A stretch of 64,000 nucleotides of DNA from Saccharothrix sp. ALI-22-I (GCF_001984175.1 NZ_MTQP01000067.1:1-64000), one strand, 5' to 3'. Counted from the stretch's first letter, positions 9,347 through 17,944 are shown. The notes: a model not told the origin generated them from the sequence alone. Numbers and translations: made by a program.

Positions 9347-9376
9347 GACCGTGCTCCCGCGCTCGGGGGCACGGTC
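9347..9376. terminator. Bidirectional terminator hairpin
   Basis: GACCGTGCTCCCG (9347-9359) pairs with 9364-9376 over 13 positions with a single G-T wobble. It lies 18 bases past the uricase stop and touches the stop codon of the converging Imm1-like gene, so it can end transcription in both directions. Confidence 0.7.
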
Positions 9377-9860
9377 ACCGCTCGGTCATCTTCTGGCCGG
9401 CGCCATTGCGGTGCAGGGCCATCCGCTGCAACCGCCAGGCGTGGAACAGGTCGGCCTCCTCGTACCAGTCGACGACGGTCGGCCGGCGGGCGGTGACCAT
9501 GAACTCCAGCAGGATGTCGCGGTACGTCGCCAGCGGCACGCCCACGCCCGGCGGGAAGTCCGTGTACGCCTCGTCCACGTACGGCGCGTCCGGATCGCCC
9601 TTCGGCCAGCCGGTGAACTCGTTGTCCACGTAGTTGAGGTAGCCCCACCGGCCGCGGACGGCGAGCACCAGGTTGTGGTCGCTCTCCCCTTCGGCGTCCA
9701 ACTCGCGGCCGAAGTGCTCCAGCATCCCGTCGTTGCACTCCGGCCGCGCCAGCGCGGCGATCAGCACGTCCACTTCCGCCGGGCACGCCACCACCTGGTA
9801 GCGGAACTCCGCCCGCTCCAGGTCCGGCAGCCCGGTCCACAACCCGGCCCGCATGGTCAT
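9375..9860 (-). CDS. Imm1-like immunity protein (orphan)
   Basis: A 161-aa cytoplasmic protein without signal peptide or membrane segment. The order of motifs resembles the Imm1 family of polymorphic-toxin immunity proteins: an N-terminal PAEVDVLIAAL helix, a central strand pair GRWGYLNYVDNEF, an FPPGVGVPLATYRDIL block and a final TARRPTVVDWYE. In that family such proteins neutralise deaminase or nuclease toxins, usually encoded next door. No toxin gene lies next to it here; the only RHS toxin of the window is 30 kb away and has its own partner. The start is uncertain between GTG 9866, ATG 9860 and ATG 9854. Family assignment rests on motif memory. Confidence 0.6.
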   Translation of the reverse strand: MTMRAGLWTGLPDLERAEFRYQVVACPAEVDVLIAALARPECNDGMLEHFGRELDAEGESDHNLVLAVRGRWGYLNYVDNEFTGWPKGDPDAPYVDEAYTDFPPGVGVPLATYRDILLEFMVTARRPTVVDWYEEADLFHAWRLQRMALHRNGAGQKMTER

Positions 9861-9935
9861 GCACACACCCTGACCGGTGCGGCGGAAATCGGCCTTTCGC
9901 CGGTTCGAGGACCACCCGATCCAGCGATGCGGCGG

Positions 9936-11132
9936 TCATTCCCTCCGAGCGAGTGCCTGGAGATCGGTCACGGTGAGTCCGGTGGCGCGGCGGACCTCCC
10001 TTTCGTCCAGGGCACCGCAGTCCAGGGCGCGGATGAACGACGTGGACAGGGCCTGGGCGGTCGCGGGCTCGTCCAGGACCGAGCCGCCGGCCCGTTCCAC
10101 GTACGCCTTGAGCCTGCGGGCGTCCGCCTCCACGCCTTCCAGGTAGAACGCGTGCACGGCCGCGTACCTGGTCACGAGCTGTGCCGGGTGCAGGTCCCAG
10201 CCCTGGTAGAAGCCGTGCGCCAACGACCGGCGCACGAGCCGGTAGTGCGTGCGCCAGCCCTCGTGGACGTCCTCGCCGACCGGCAGCACGTTGGTCGAGC
10301 CGTCCGACAGCGCGACGCCGGTGCCCGCCGCGGACACCTGCATGACGTTGCGGGCGAAATCGCACGCGCCGTGCGCCAGGTGCTGGTGCGCCGCGCCCAG
10401 ACCGCAGCCCGCCGTGTAGTCGTACGTGCCGAAGTGCAGTCCGGTGACCCGGCCGCGGCCCGCCTCGATGAACCTCGGGATGGCCAGCCTGCCCTGCGGG
10501 TCCACGATCGACTGGGTGGTCTCGATCTGGATCTCGAACCGCAGCGGCAGCCCGAACAGGTCCAGGACGTCGCCGAACACCTCCACCTGCGCCACCGAGG
10601 TGACCTTCGGGAACGTGATGACGAACGCCTCGGGCGCCTCTCCGAGAGCGGTGAGGAAGACGTCCAACGTCCGGATGCCGCGCTCGCGCAGCGCCTTGGT
10701 GTCGAACGACTTCATCCGCAGCCCGAACCGCGGCGGCGCCACACCGTCCCGCAGCCAGTCCCGCACCACGAGCGCGGTGCGTTCGGCGTCCGCGTCCTCC
10801 TCCTCGTCGGAGCGGACGCCGTAGCCGTCCTCGAAGTCGATGCGCAGGTCCTCCACCGGCTCGGTGACCAGCTTCGACCGCACACGGCCGTGCACGACCT
10901 CCGCCACCTCCGGCGACAGGCCGAGCACGTCCGCCAGGTCGTCGGGGGCGTGCTCGGCCAGCGCCGCAAGCGCTTGCGCACCCCAGTCACGCACGGTGGA
11001 CGACGTCACGCGGTCGGCAGGGACGTAACAGGTGTGCACCGGCTGCCTGCCCGCCGGCGCACGCAGCTCCACATCGGGCAGGCGTGCCGTGAGCGCCCGC
11101 ACCGCTTCCGCCGACAACGACGTCCGCGGCAC
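9936..11132 (-). CDS. CitE/HpcH-aldolase-like protein (DUF6986-type)
   Basis: A 398-aa protein with TIM-barrel features of the HpcH/HpaI aldolase and citrate-lyase beta superfamily: LRIDFEDGYG supplies acidic metal ligands, LRFEIQIETTQSI the strand with conserved Glu and Thr, and GLHFGTYDYTAG a later barrel strand. Substrate is not known from the sequence. In actinobacteria this family commonly accompanies malate synthase, and here its GTG starts one base after the aceB stop, so the two are co-translated. That suggests a role on a glyoxylate-, malate- or pyruvate-type acid, possibly a C-C lyase. The annotation phosphoenolpyruvate kinase sometimes given to relatives has no visible support here. 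Confidence 0.7.
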   Translation of the reverse strand: MPRTSLSAEAVRALTARLPDVELRAPAGRQPVHTCYVPADRVTSSTVRDWGAQALAALAEHAPDDLADVLGLSPEVAEVVHGRVRSKLVTEPVEDLRIDFEDGYGVRSDEEEDADAERTALVVRDWLRDGVAPPRFGLRMKSFDTKALRERGIRTLDVFLTALGEAPEAFVITFPKVTSVAQVEVFGDVLDLFGLPLRFEIQIETTQSIVDPQGRLAIPRFIEAGRGRVTGLHFGTYDYTAGCGLGAAHQHLAHGACDFARNVMQVSAAGTGVALSDGSTNVLPVGEDVHEGWRTHYRLVRRSLAHGFYQGWDLHPAQLVTRYAAVHAFYLEGVEADARRLKAYVERAGGSVLDEPATAQALSTSFIRALDCGALDEREVRRATGLTVTDLQALARRE

Positions 11133-11133
11133 G

Positions 11134-12666
11134 TCAGCCGATCCGCTCGTAGGCGGGCAGGGTCAGGAAGTCCACGAACTCGTCGGCCAGCGCGACCTGC
11201 TCGAACAGCTCCACGGCCAGGTCCAGGTGCTCGCCGTCGAGCTTTTCCCGGACGTCCGCCAGCACCGTGCGGACCAGGTCCGCGGTGACCGGCGTGCCGT
11301 CGTCCAGCACCACGTCGTTGTGCACCCACTGCCAGAGCTGGGAGCGGGAGATCTCGGCGGTGGCCGCGTCCTCCATCAGGTTGTGGATGGCCGCCGCGCC
11401 GTTGCCGCCCAGCCAGGACAGCAGGTACCGCACACCGACATCCACAGCGGACTCCACGCCCGCGCGGGTCGCGTTGCCGCCGGCGGACTTGAAGTCCAGC
11501 AACTGCTCGGCGGTGACGGACACCTCCGGCCGCAGCACGTCGAGCTGGTTGGGCTTGTCGCCCAGCTTCGCGTCGAAGATCTCCTGGCACACCGGCACCA
11601 GGTCGGGGTGCGCCACCCACGAGCCGTCGAACCCGTCGCCCGCCTCGCGGTTCTTGTCCGCGCGCACCTTCTCCAGCGCCTGCGCGGTGACCTCCGGGTC
11701 ACGCCGGTTCGGGATGAACGCCGCCATGCCGCCCATCGCGAAGGCGCCGCGCTTGTGGCACGTGCGCACCAGCAACTCGGTGTAGGCGCGCATGAACGGC
11801 GCGGTCATGGTGACGCTGTTGCGGTCGGGCAGCACGAAGTCGGCGCCCGCCTCGCGGAAGTACTTGATGGCGCTGAACAGGTAGTCCCAGCGGCCCGCGT
11901 TCAGGCCGGACGCGTGGTCGCGCAGTTCGTAGAGGATCTCCTCCATCTCGAACGCGGCGGGGATCGTCTCGATGAGCACGGTCGCGCGGACCGTGCCGTG
12001 CGGGACGCCGAGCCGTTCCTGCGCGGCGGTGAACACCGAGTTCCACAGCCGGGCTTCGAGGTGGCTCTCCATCTTCGGCAGGTAGTAGTACGGCCGGCCG
12101 AGTTGCGCATTGTGGAAGAAGTGCAGGCCGAAGTCGACCAGCGCGCCCACGGCGGGCCTGCCGTCGATCTCCAGGTGCCGTTCGGGCAGGTGCCAGCCGC
12201 GCGGCCGGACCACGATCGTCGGGCGGGCCACGTCGTCGCGCAGGGCGTAGTGCTTGCCCTCCGGGGAGGTGAAGTCGATCGTGCCGCGGGCCGCGTCGTA
12301 GAGGTTGACCTGGCCGGAGACGACGTTGTGCCAGTGCGGCGTGTTGGCGTCCTCCAGGTCGGCCAGCCACACCTTCGCGCCGGAGTTCAGCGCGTTGATG
12401 GTCATCTTCCGCTCGGTCGGGCCGGTGATCTCCACCCGCCGGTCGCGCAGCGGCTCGGGCGCTTCGGCGACCCGCCAGTCACCGTCGCGGACGGCCTGCG
12501 TCTCGTCCAGGAAGCCCAGCGGACGGCGCTGTTGGCGGCGGCGCATCAGCGCGGCGTGTTCGAGCGCGAACGACCGGTGCAGCCCGGCCACGAACTCCAG
12601 CGCGTCCGGCGTGAGGATCTCGTCCCCGCGCTCCACTTCGCCCCCGAGGACGCGAACACCGGACAT
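11134..12666 (-). CDS. aceB: Malate synthase A
   Basis: Condenses glyoxylate with acetyl-CoA to malate, giving the ureide pathway an anaplerotic outlet. The 510-aa protein is of the A type. It contains the NALNSGAKVWLADLEDANTP block with acidic metal and catalytic residues, LIETIPAAFEMEEILYEL with the Mg-binding Glu, and GRWDYLFSAIKYF. Length is normal for MSA, and no MSG-type insertion is seen. GAGGTGGA precedes the ATG at 12666. No isocitrate lyase is in the window, consistent with glyoxylate coming from allantoin. It is transcribed away from the IclR gene, with an operator in its promoter spacer. Confidence 0.94.
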   Translation of the reverse strand: MSGVRVLGGEVERGDEILTPDALEFVAGLHRSFALEHAALMRRRQQRRPLGFLDETQAVRDGDWRVAEAPEPLRDRRVEITGPTERKMTINALNSGAKVWLADLEDANTPHWHNVVSGQVNLYDAARGTIDFTSPEGKHYALRDDVARPTIVVRPRGWHLPERHLEIDGRPAVGALVDFGLHFFHNAQLGRPYYYLPKMESHLEARLWNSVFTAAQERLGVPHGTVRATVLIETIPAAFEMEEILYELRDHASGLNAGRWDYLFSAIKYFREAGADFVLPDRNSVTMTAPFMRAYTELLVRTCHKRGAFAMGGMAAFIPNRRDPEVTAQALEKVRADKNREAGDGFDGSWVAHPDLVPVCQEIFDAKLGDKPNQLDVLRPEVSVTAEQLLDFKSAGGNATRAGVESAVDVGVRYLLSWLGGNGAAAIHNLMEDAATAEISRSQLWQWVHNDVVLDDGTPVTADLVRTVLADVREKLDGEHLDLAVELFEQVALADEFVDFLTLPAYERIG

Positions 12667-12705
12667 GGAAGTCCACCTCGATTCCGATCGGTTTCTACTT
12701 CGCGG

Positions 12706-12734
12706 ACTATAGTTTTCGCAACGCGGAACGGCAA
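12706..12734 (-). promoter_or_regulatory. aceB promoter with operator in the spacer
   Basis: On the minus strand TTGCCG (12734-12729) and TATAGT (12711-12706) are exactly 17 bases apart. The spacer 12714-12728 holds TTTCG-CAACG-CGGAA, the third copy of the operator-like dyad found upstream of the urate genes. ACTATAGT (12706-12713) is itself a palindrome, so the same -10 could serve the divergent iclR gene. Binding there would block RNA polymerase on both sides. Confidence 0.6.
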
Positions 12735-12750
12735 TGAAGGAGTGATCGAC

Positions 12751-13506
12751 GTGGCACGAGAGTCCACCGGCGGCGTCCAGTCACTGCAACGCGCCTTCGA
12801 CCTGCTGGAACGCCTGGCCGACGCGGGTGGCGAGGCGAGCCTGTCCGAGCTCGCCGGCACCTCCGGCCTGCCGTTGCCGACCATCCACCGGCTGATCCGC
12901 ACCCTTGTCACGCTGGGGTACGTGCGGCAGAACAGCAACCGCCGCTACACGCTGGGGTCCCGGCTGATCCGGCTCGGCGAGAGCGCGTCACGGCAGTTCG
13001 GCACGTGGGCGCGGCCGTTCCTGGCGCAGTTGGTCGACCAGGTGGAGGAGACCGCGAACCTGGCCGTGCTGGACGGCGACGAGGTGGTGTACGTGGCGCA
13101 GGTGCCGTCACGGCACTCGATGCGGATGTTCACCGAGGTCGGCCGCCGGCTGCTGCCGCACGGCACCGGCGTGGGCAAGGCGATGCTCTCGCAGCTGCCG
13201 CGGGACGAGGTACGCGCCCTGCTGTCCCGCACCGGCCTGCCCGCGTACACCCCGAACACGATCACCAACGCGGACGAGCTGCTGGCGTCCCTGGACCAGA
13301 TCGCCGTGCAGGGCTACGCACTCGACGAGAGCGAACAGGAACTCGGCGTGCGGTGCATCGCCGTACCCCTGCACGGGGCCCCGACGCTGTCCGCCGTCTC
13401 CGTCTCCGGCCCCGACAGCCGCCTGACCAAGGAGTCCGTAGCCCGCATCCTCCCCGAGGTCCTGGCCATCGCCAAACGCCTCACCGACCAGGCAACCCGC
13501 ACCTGA
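12751..13506 (+). CDS. IclR-family transcriptional regulator, probable AllR-type repressor
   Basis: A 251-aa regulator with an N-terminal winged helix (residues about 8-70: QSLQRAFDLLERLA, then LSELAGTSGLPLPTIHRLIRTL) and a C-terminal effector-binding GAF-like domain (about 80-245) including HGTGVGKAMLSQLP and LDESEQELGVRCIAVPL. The GTG at 12751 sits eight bases after AAGGAG; an earlier GTG at 12742 overlaps that site. Streptomyces coelicolor AllR, a relative, represses allantoin genes. The divergence from aceB and the shared dyad at the urate/hyi promoter suggest the same job here, with an allantoin-pathway metabolite or glyoxylate as effector (inference). Confidence 0.85.
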   Translation: MARESTGGVQSLQRAFDLLERLADAGGEASLSELAGTSGLPLPTIHRLIRTLVTLGYVRQNSNRRYTLGSRLIRLGESASRQFGTWARPFLAQLVDQVEETANLAVLDGDEVVYVAQVPSRHSMRMFTEVGRRLLPHGTGVGKAMLSQLPRDEVRALLSRTGLPAYTPNTITNADELLASLDQIAVQGYALDESEQELGVRCIAVPLHGAPTLSAVSVSGPDSRLTKESVARILPEVLAIAKRLTDQATRT

Positions 13507-13510
13507 CCCC

Positions 13511-13716
13511 CGCGTGTCCAACGTTGAGAACGCGCGTGTCCAACGTTCGCGTCGCGCGTGTCCTACGTTCAGAACACCCGAGTTGAACGCTCAGAACACC
13601 CGAGGTCGGCGTTCAGGCCGCGCGGCTCGCACCTGAGCGTTGAATTCATGCGTTCTGGAGGTAGGACACGCGCGTTCCGAACGTTGGACACGCGCGTTCT
13701 GAGTGTTGGACACGCG
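13511..13716. repeat. 22-base tandem units forming a ~200-base inverted repeat (locus A)
   Basis: Five 22-base units run forward (13511, 13533, 13555, 13577, 13599) and at least four run in reverse (ending 13716, 13694, 13672, 13650). The main unit begins CGCGTGTCC, has A or T at position 10, and ends GTTCAGAACG. Arms correspond unit by unit: units 1-3 of each arm match at 19 of 22 positions and unit 4 at 14. Both third units carry CCTAC where the others carry CCAAC. The element lies between the convergent iclR and ftsY genes, beginning four bases after one stop and two after the other. No spacers, terminal repeats or frame are present. Function is unknown; a bidirectional terminator or 3' UTR structure is plausible. 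Confidence 0.85.
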
Positions 13717-13718
13717 GG

Positions 13719-15101
13719 TCAGTTGAGGAGGGCGTCGACGAAGGCGGTGGGTTCGAAGGGGGCCAGGTGGTCGGCGCCCTCGCCCAGGCCGACGAGTTTG
13801 ACGGGCACGCCGAGTTCGCGTTGCACCTGGAAGACGATGCCGCCCTTGGCGGTGCCGTCGAGCTTGGTCAGCACGATCCCGGTCACGTTCACCACCTCGG
13901 CGAACACCCGTGCCTGGGTCAGGCCGTTCTGGCCGGTGGTGGCGTCGAGGACGAGCAGGACCTCGTCCACCTTCGCCTGCTTCTCCACCACGCGCTTCAC
14001 CTTGCCCAGCTCGTCCATCAAGCCGGTCTTGGTGTGCAGGCGGCCGGCCGTGTCGATCAGCACGGTGTCCACGCTGTCGTTCACGCCCTGCTTGACCGCC
14101 TCGAACGCCACCGAAGCCGGGTCCGCGCCCTCGGGGCCCCGGACGGTCGACGCGCCGACGCGCGAGCCCCACGTCTCCAGCTGGTCGGCCGCCGCCGCGC
14201 GGAAGGTGTCCGCCGCGCCCAGCAGCACGGTCCGGCCGTCGGCCACCAGCACCCGGGCCAGCTTGCCGGTCGTCGTGGTCTTGCCGACGCCGTTCACGCC
14301 GACCACCAGCACGACGGCGGGCTTGACCCCGTCCGCACCGTCGGAGTGCGGCAGGGCGTTCACCGCGCGGCTCATCTCGGGGTGCAGGGCATCGACGAGC
14401 ACGTCCCGCAGCAACGCGCGGGCGTCATCGGACGTGCGCACCCCGCGTGCCACGATCTGCTCCCGCAGCGCGGTGACGATCTGGTCCGTGATCGCCGCAC
14501 CCAGGTCGGCCATCAGCAGCGTGTCCTCGATGTCGGTCCACGAGTCCTCGTCCAGGTCACCCGCGCCCAACAGCCCCAGCAGGCCCTGCCCGAACGTCGA
14601 CCGCGACCGGGACAGCCGTCCGCGCAGCCGCTCCAGCCGACCGGACGTCGGCTCGATCTCGTCGATCTCGGACGCCTCTTCGGGCAGGTCCACCTCGACG
14701 AACCCGCGCTTGACCGAGTCGCGCGGCACGGCCGCGTCGTCACCGACGCCCGGCTGGCCGTCGACCTCGGTGCGGTCGGCCACCGGGTGTTCGACCGGCT
14801 CGATCACCTCGACCGGTTCGACCACCTCGACCGGTTCGGCCGTCTCCACGGGTTCGGCCGTCTCGACCGATTCAGCCGTGTCGGCGGGTTCAGCCGTGTC
14901 GACGGGTTTGGCCACCGGCGGCGCGGGCGCGTTGAACGTGATGGCGCCGCCGGCCTGGTAGCCACCCTTGACGGGCTTGTCCTGCTCGGGCTCGACGAGG
15001 CTGATCCGCCGACGCCGCGCCAGCACGACGCCCGTCACGATGGCGACCGCGAGCAGTGCCGCGACGACGACGATGATCAAGATCAGGGACGTGGTGGACA
15101 C
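13719..15101 (-). CDS. ftsY: Signal recognition particle receptor FtsY
   Basis: GTPase receptor that docks SRP-bound ribosomes at the membrane. From the GTG at 15101 (GAGGA at good spacing) the protein has 460 aa. It has an N-terminal membrane segment (about 4-27) with a following RRRR stop-transfer cluster. An acidic linker of repeated EPVE and TAEP hexads follows (about 60-105), then the NG domain with P-loop [20 protein letters not shown] and the [10 protein letters not shown] specificity motif. The membrane-anchored N-terminus is the usual actinobacterial form. Unlike in mycobacteria, smc is about 8 kb away rather than adjacent. The 3' end abuts repeat locus A. Confidence 0.95.
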   Translation of the reverse strand: MSTTSLILIIVVVAALLAVAIVTGVVLARRRRISLVEPEQDKPVKGGYQAGGAITFNAPAPPVAKPVDTAEPADTAESVETAEPVETAEPVEVVEPVEVIEPVEHPVADRTEVDGQPGVGDDAAVPRDSVKRGFVEVDLPEEASEIDEIEPTSGRLERLRGRLSRSRSTFGQGLLGLLGAGDLDEDSWTDIEDTLLMADLGAAITDQIVTALREQIVARGVRTSDDARALLRDVLVDALHPEMSRAVNALPHSDGADGVKPAVVLVVGVNGVGKTTTTGKLARVLVADGRTVLLGAADTFRAAAADQLETWGSRVGASTVRGPEGADPASVAFEAVKQGVNDSVDTVLIDTAGRLHTKTGLMDELGKVKRVVEKQAKVDEVLLVLDATTGQNGLTQARVFAEVVNVTGIVLTKLDGTAKGGIVFQVQRELGVPVKLVGLGEGADHLAPFEPTAFVDALLN

Positions 15102-15215
15102 GTCGCAATCCTCGCACGCCACGGTATGTTGACTATCGACGAACTAGGTTGATTTCCGGCTACTTTCCCACCAAGACTCTTGCGCCTGCGGGCAGTGTGG
15201 AATAGACCACAGGGC

Positions 15216-16391
15216 GTGAGGGTGATCGGGCTCATCTCCGGCACGTCGATGGACGCCATCGACGTCGCCGTGGCCGACCTGTCCCTGGACGGCCCGACCG
15301 TCGTGCTGACCCCTGTCGAGCACGCCGAGCACCCGTTCCCCGAAGAGCTGCGCAGGCCGCCCACCAGCGCCGCCGACCTGTGCGTGCTGGACACCCGGCT
15401 CGGGCAGGCGTTCGCCGACGTCGCCGCCCGGTACCGCGGCGACCTCGTGTCGTCACTGGGCCAGACCGTGCACCACTGGGTCGAGGACGGCCGCTGCCTG
15501 GGCACGCTCCAACTGGGCCAACCAGCGTGGATAGCCGAAGCCACCGGACTGCCCGTGGTGGCCGATCTACGGGTCCGCGACGTCGCCGCGGGCGGCCAGG
15601 GCGCGCCGTTGGCGAGCACGTTGGACGCGCTGTGGCTGGCCGGCTTCGCCGAACGCGAGGGCAGGCCGGCGGTCGCGCTGAACATCGGCGGCATCGCCAA
15701 CATCACCAAGATTTCGCCCGAAGGTGTGATCGCCTACGACACCGGACCGGGCAACGCGCTCATGGACGCGGCGATGACCGTGCTGTCGGGCGGCCTGCGC
15801 ACGCAGGACACCGACGGCGAGTTCGCGCGCCGCGGCCAGGTGCACGCCGAACTGCTGGACCGCCTGCTGGCCGACCCGTACTACGCCCGGTCGGCGCCCA
15901 AGTCGACCGGCAAGGAGCATTTCAACCGCGCCTACCTCGACCGGGTGGCCGAGGGCCTGACCATCCAGGCCGAGGACTTCCTGGCCACGCTCACCGAACT
16001 GACCGTGCGCACGATCGCCGCCGAGTGCGAGGGCACCGTCATCGGCTCCGGTGGCGGGATGCGCAACCCCGTGCTGGTCGAGTCGTTGGCCCGACATGCG
16101 GACCTGCGCACGAGCGACGAACTGGGACTGCCCGCGGCGGCCAAGGAGGCCTACCTGGCCGCCCTGCTGGGCTTCCTGACCTGGCACGGCCTACCCGCGA
16201 ACGTGCCGTCCGCCACCGGCGCCGCCGGTCCGCGCCCGCTGGGGTCGATCACCCCCGGCCGCTACCCGCTGCGCCTGCCCGAGCCCGCCCTCACCGCCGT
16301 GACCGCACTGACGATCAGCACCACCAGCACGATCAGCACGATGGGCCGCCGGGGGCGGCAGTCGGATGGAGGAGACCATGCGCGCACTTGA
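15216..16391 (+). CDS. anmK: Anhydro-N-acetylmuramic acid kinase
   Basis: Phosphorylates and opens 1,6-anhydro-MurNAc during cell-wall recycling, giving MurNAc-6-phosphate. The protein (391 aa from GTG 15216) begins VRVIGLISGTSMDAID, the AnmK nucleotide-binding signature. It continues with an SLGQTVHHW block, LNIGGIANIT, YDTGPGNALMDA and GSGGGMRNP. The start is inferred from homology because only a weak GGG precedes it. The last ~30 residues form a low-complexity TISTTSTIST tail that runs into the next gene, so the two overlap by 14 bases and are probably coupled. Confidence 0.92.
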   Translation: MRVIGLISGTSMDAIDVAVADLSLDGPTVVLTPVEHAEHPFPEELRRPPTSAADLCVLDTRLGQAFADVAARYRGDLVSSLGQTVHHWVEDGRCLGTLQLGQPAWIAEATGLPVVADLRVRDVAAGGQGAPLASTLDALWLAGFAEREGRPAVALNIGGIANITKISPEGVIAYDTGPGNALMDAAMTVLSGGLRTQDTDGEFARRGQVHAELLDRLLADPYYARSAPKSTGKEHFNRAYLDRVAEGLTIQAEDFLATLTELTVRTIAAECEGTVIGSGGGMRNPVLVESLARHADLRTSDELGLPAAAKEAYLAALLGFLTWHGLPANVPSATGAAGPRPLGSITPGRYPLRLPEPALTAVTALTISTTSTISTMGRRGRQSDGGDHART

Positions 16392-17937
16392 TGTCGGCAT
16401 CATCGTGCTGTTCCTGGTGGGCATGCCGCTGCTGGGCGTGTGGATCGCCGGGCGGCAGCGCTCCGCGGCCGACTACTTCGTCAGCGAGCGCCGCATCTCG
16501 TGGTGGGTCGTGTGCGTGTCGGTGGTGTCGGCGGAGACGTCCACGCTGACCGTGCTGAGCGTGCCGACGATCGCCTACCTGGGCCCGATGACGTTCCTGT
16601 CGCTGTCGATCGGCTACCTGATCGGCCGGATCGTGGTGTCGTTCGTGCTGCTGCCCAAGTACATCGCGGGCGAGCTGATCACCGCGTACGGGTTCCTGGG
16701 CAAGCGGTTCGGGCCGGGGTTGCAGAGCACGGCGTCGATGACGTTCCTGGTCACGCGGTTGCTGGCGGACGGGCTGCGGCTGTTCGCCACGGCCATCCCG
16801 GTCAAGGTCGTGCTGGCCGCGTACGGGGTGAACGCGTCGTACTGGGTGATCGTGGCGGTGCTGGGCGTCGCGATGGTCGTCTACAGCTTCCTCGGCGGCG
16901 TGCGGGCCGTGGTGTGGGTCGATGCGATCCAGATGCTCTGGTACGTCGTCGGTGCGGTCGTGGTGATCATGGTGTTGAGCGGGAAGCTGCCCGATGGGTG
17001 GTTCGCGAGCGCTGCCGACGCGGGCAAGTTCCAGATCTTCGACTTCGACGCCAGCCCGTTCACCTCGCAGTACGCGATCGTCACCGCGTTCGTCGGCGGC
17101 GCGGTGCTGTCCATGGCCTCGCACGGCGCGGACCAGCTGATCGTGCAGCGGCTGATGGCCACCAAGGACGTGCGCGCGGCGCAGAAGGCGCTGATCGCCA
17201 GCGGTGTGGTGGTGTTCCTCCAGTTCGCGCTGTTCCTGTTCATCGGCGTGATGCTGTGGGCGTTCTACAAGGCGGCCCACCCCGTCAACGATCTCGGGCT
17301 GAACAACAACGACGAGCTGTTCGCGAGCTTCATCGTCAACGAGTTGCCCTCCGGGCTGTCCGGGTTCGCGATCGCGGGCATCCTGGCGGCGGCGCTGTCG
17401 TCGTCGCTGGGGGCGCTGGCGTCCTCGACCGTGACGGACGTGGTCCAGCGGGTGGTGCGGCGGCCGATGAGCGAGGCCGAGGTGTTCAGGCAGGGCCGGA
17501 TCTGGACCGTGGTGTGGGCCGGGTTGCTCATCGTGTGCGCCGGGCTGTTCGCCACGCTGACCCGGCGCGGTAACCCGATCGTGGAGCAGGGGCTGTCCAT
17601 CGCCGGGTTCACCTACGGCGCGCTGCTCGGCGCGTTCCTGCTCGGGTTGTTGTTCCGCAAGGCCAAGCAACTCGACGCGATCGTGGCGTTCGGCGTGACC
17701 GTGGTGGTGATGGCGTTCGTGATCCTGGGCGTGAAGTTCGTCGGACCGGACGCCCAGCTGGAGATCAACTTCTCGGCGGCGGCGCCGGCGAAGAAGATCT
17801 TCTCACTGGCCTTCCCCTGGTACACGCCGCTGGGTGTGCTGATCACGTTGGTCGTGGGTGGGCTGATGTCGTTGCGGCACAAGGGTTACCAGCCGCCGGG
17901 CGTCGAGGACGACGTAGTGGCGGTCAAGGCGGCCTGA
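16378..17937 (+). CDS. Sodium:solute symporter (SSS family)
   Basis: An integral membrane transporter of 519 aa with about 13 hydrophobic segments. SSS-family features include AADYFVSERRISWWVV after the first helix, SAETSTLTVLSVP, the conserved GAVLSMASHGADQLIVQR loop, and AGILAAALSSSLGALASS, which corresponds to the Na2-site helix. The ATG at 16378 follows GGAGGAG; a longer start at 16366 overlaps that ribosome site. Overlap with anmK suggests it imports a cell-wall sugar or muropeptide-derived solute, but the substrate cannot be read from the sequence. Confidence 0.87.
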   Translation: MRALDVGIIVLFLVGMPLLGVWIAGRQRSAADYFVSERRISWWVVCVSVVSAETSTLTVLSVPTIAYLGPMTFLSLSIGYLIGRIVVSFVLLPKYIAGELITAYGFLGKRFGPGLQSTASMTFLVTRLLADGLRLFATAIPVKVVLAAYGVNASYWVIVAVLGVAMVVYSFLGGVRAVVWVDAIQMLWYVVGAVVVIMVLSGKLPDGWFASAADAGKFQIFDFDASPFTSQYAIVTAFVGGAVLSMASHGADQLIVQRLMATKDVRAAQKALIASGVVVFLQFALFLFIGVMLWAFYKAAHPVNDLGLNNNDELFASFIVNELPSGLSGFAIAGILAAALSSSLGALASSTVTDVVQRVVRRPMSEAEVFRQGRIWTVVWAGLLIVCAGLFATLTRRGNPIVEQGLSIAGFTYGALLGAFLLGLLFRKAKQLDAIVAFGVTVVVMAFVILGVKFVGPDAQLEINFSAAAPAKKIFSLAFPWYTPLGVLITLVVGGLMSLRHKGYQPPGVEDDVVAVKAA

Positions 17938-17944
17938 GAACGGC

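Noticed and set aside
13511-13716. CRISPR array
   Set aside because: The 22-base units are directly adjacent with no spacers, they change orientation at the centre, and no cas genes are present.
16378-17937. Symporter as an allantoin or urate permease
   Set aside because: It belongs to the SSS family, overlaps anmK rather than the ureide genes, and lacks the nearby TTCCG-N5-CGGAA operator.
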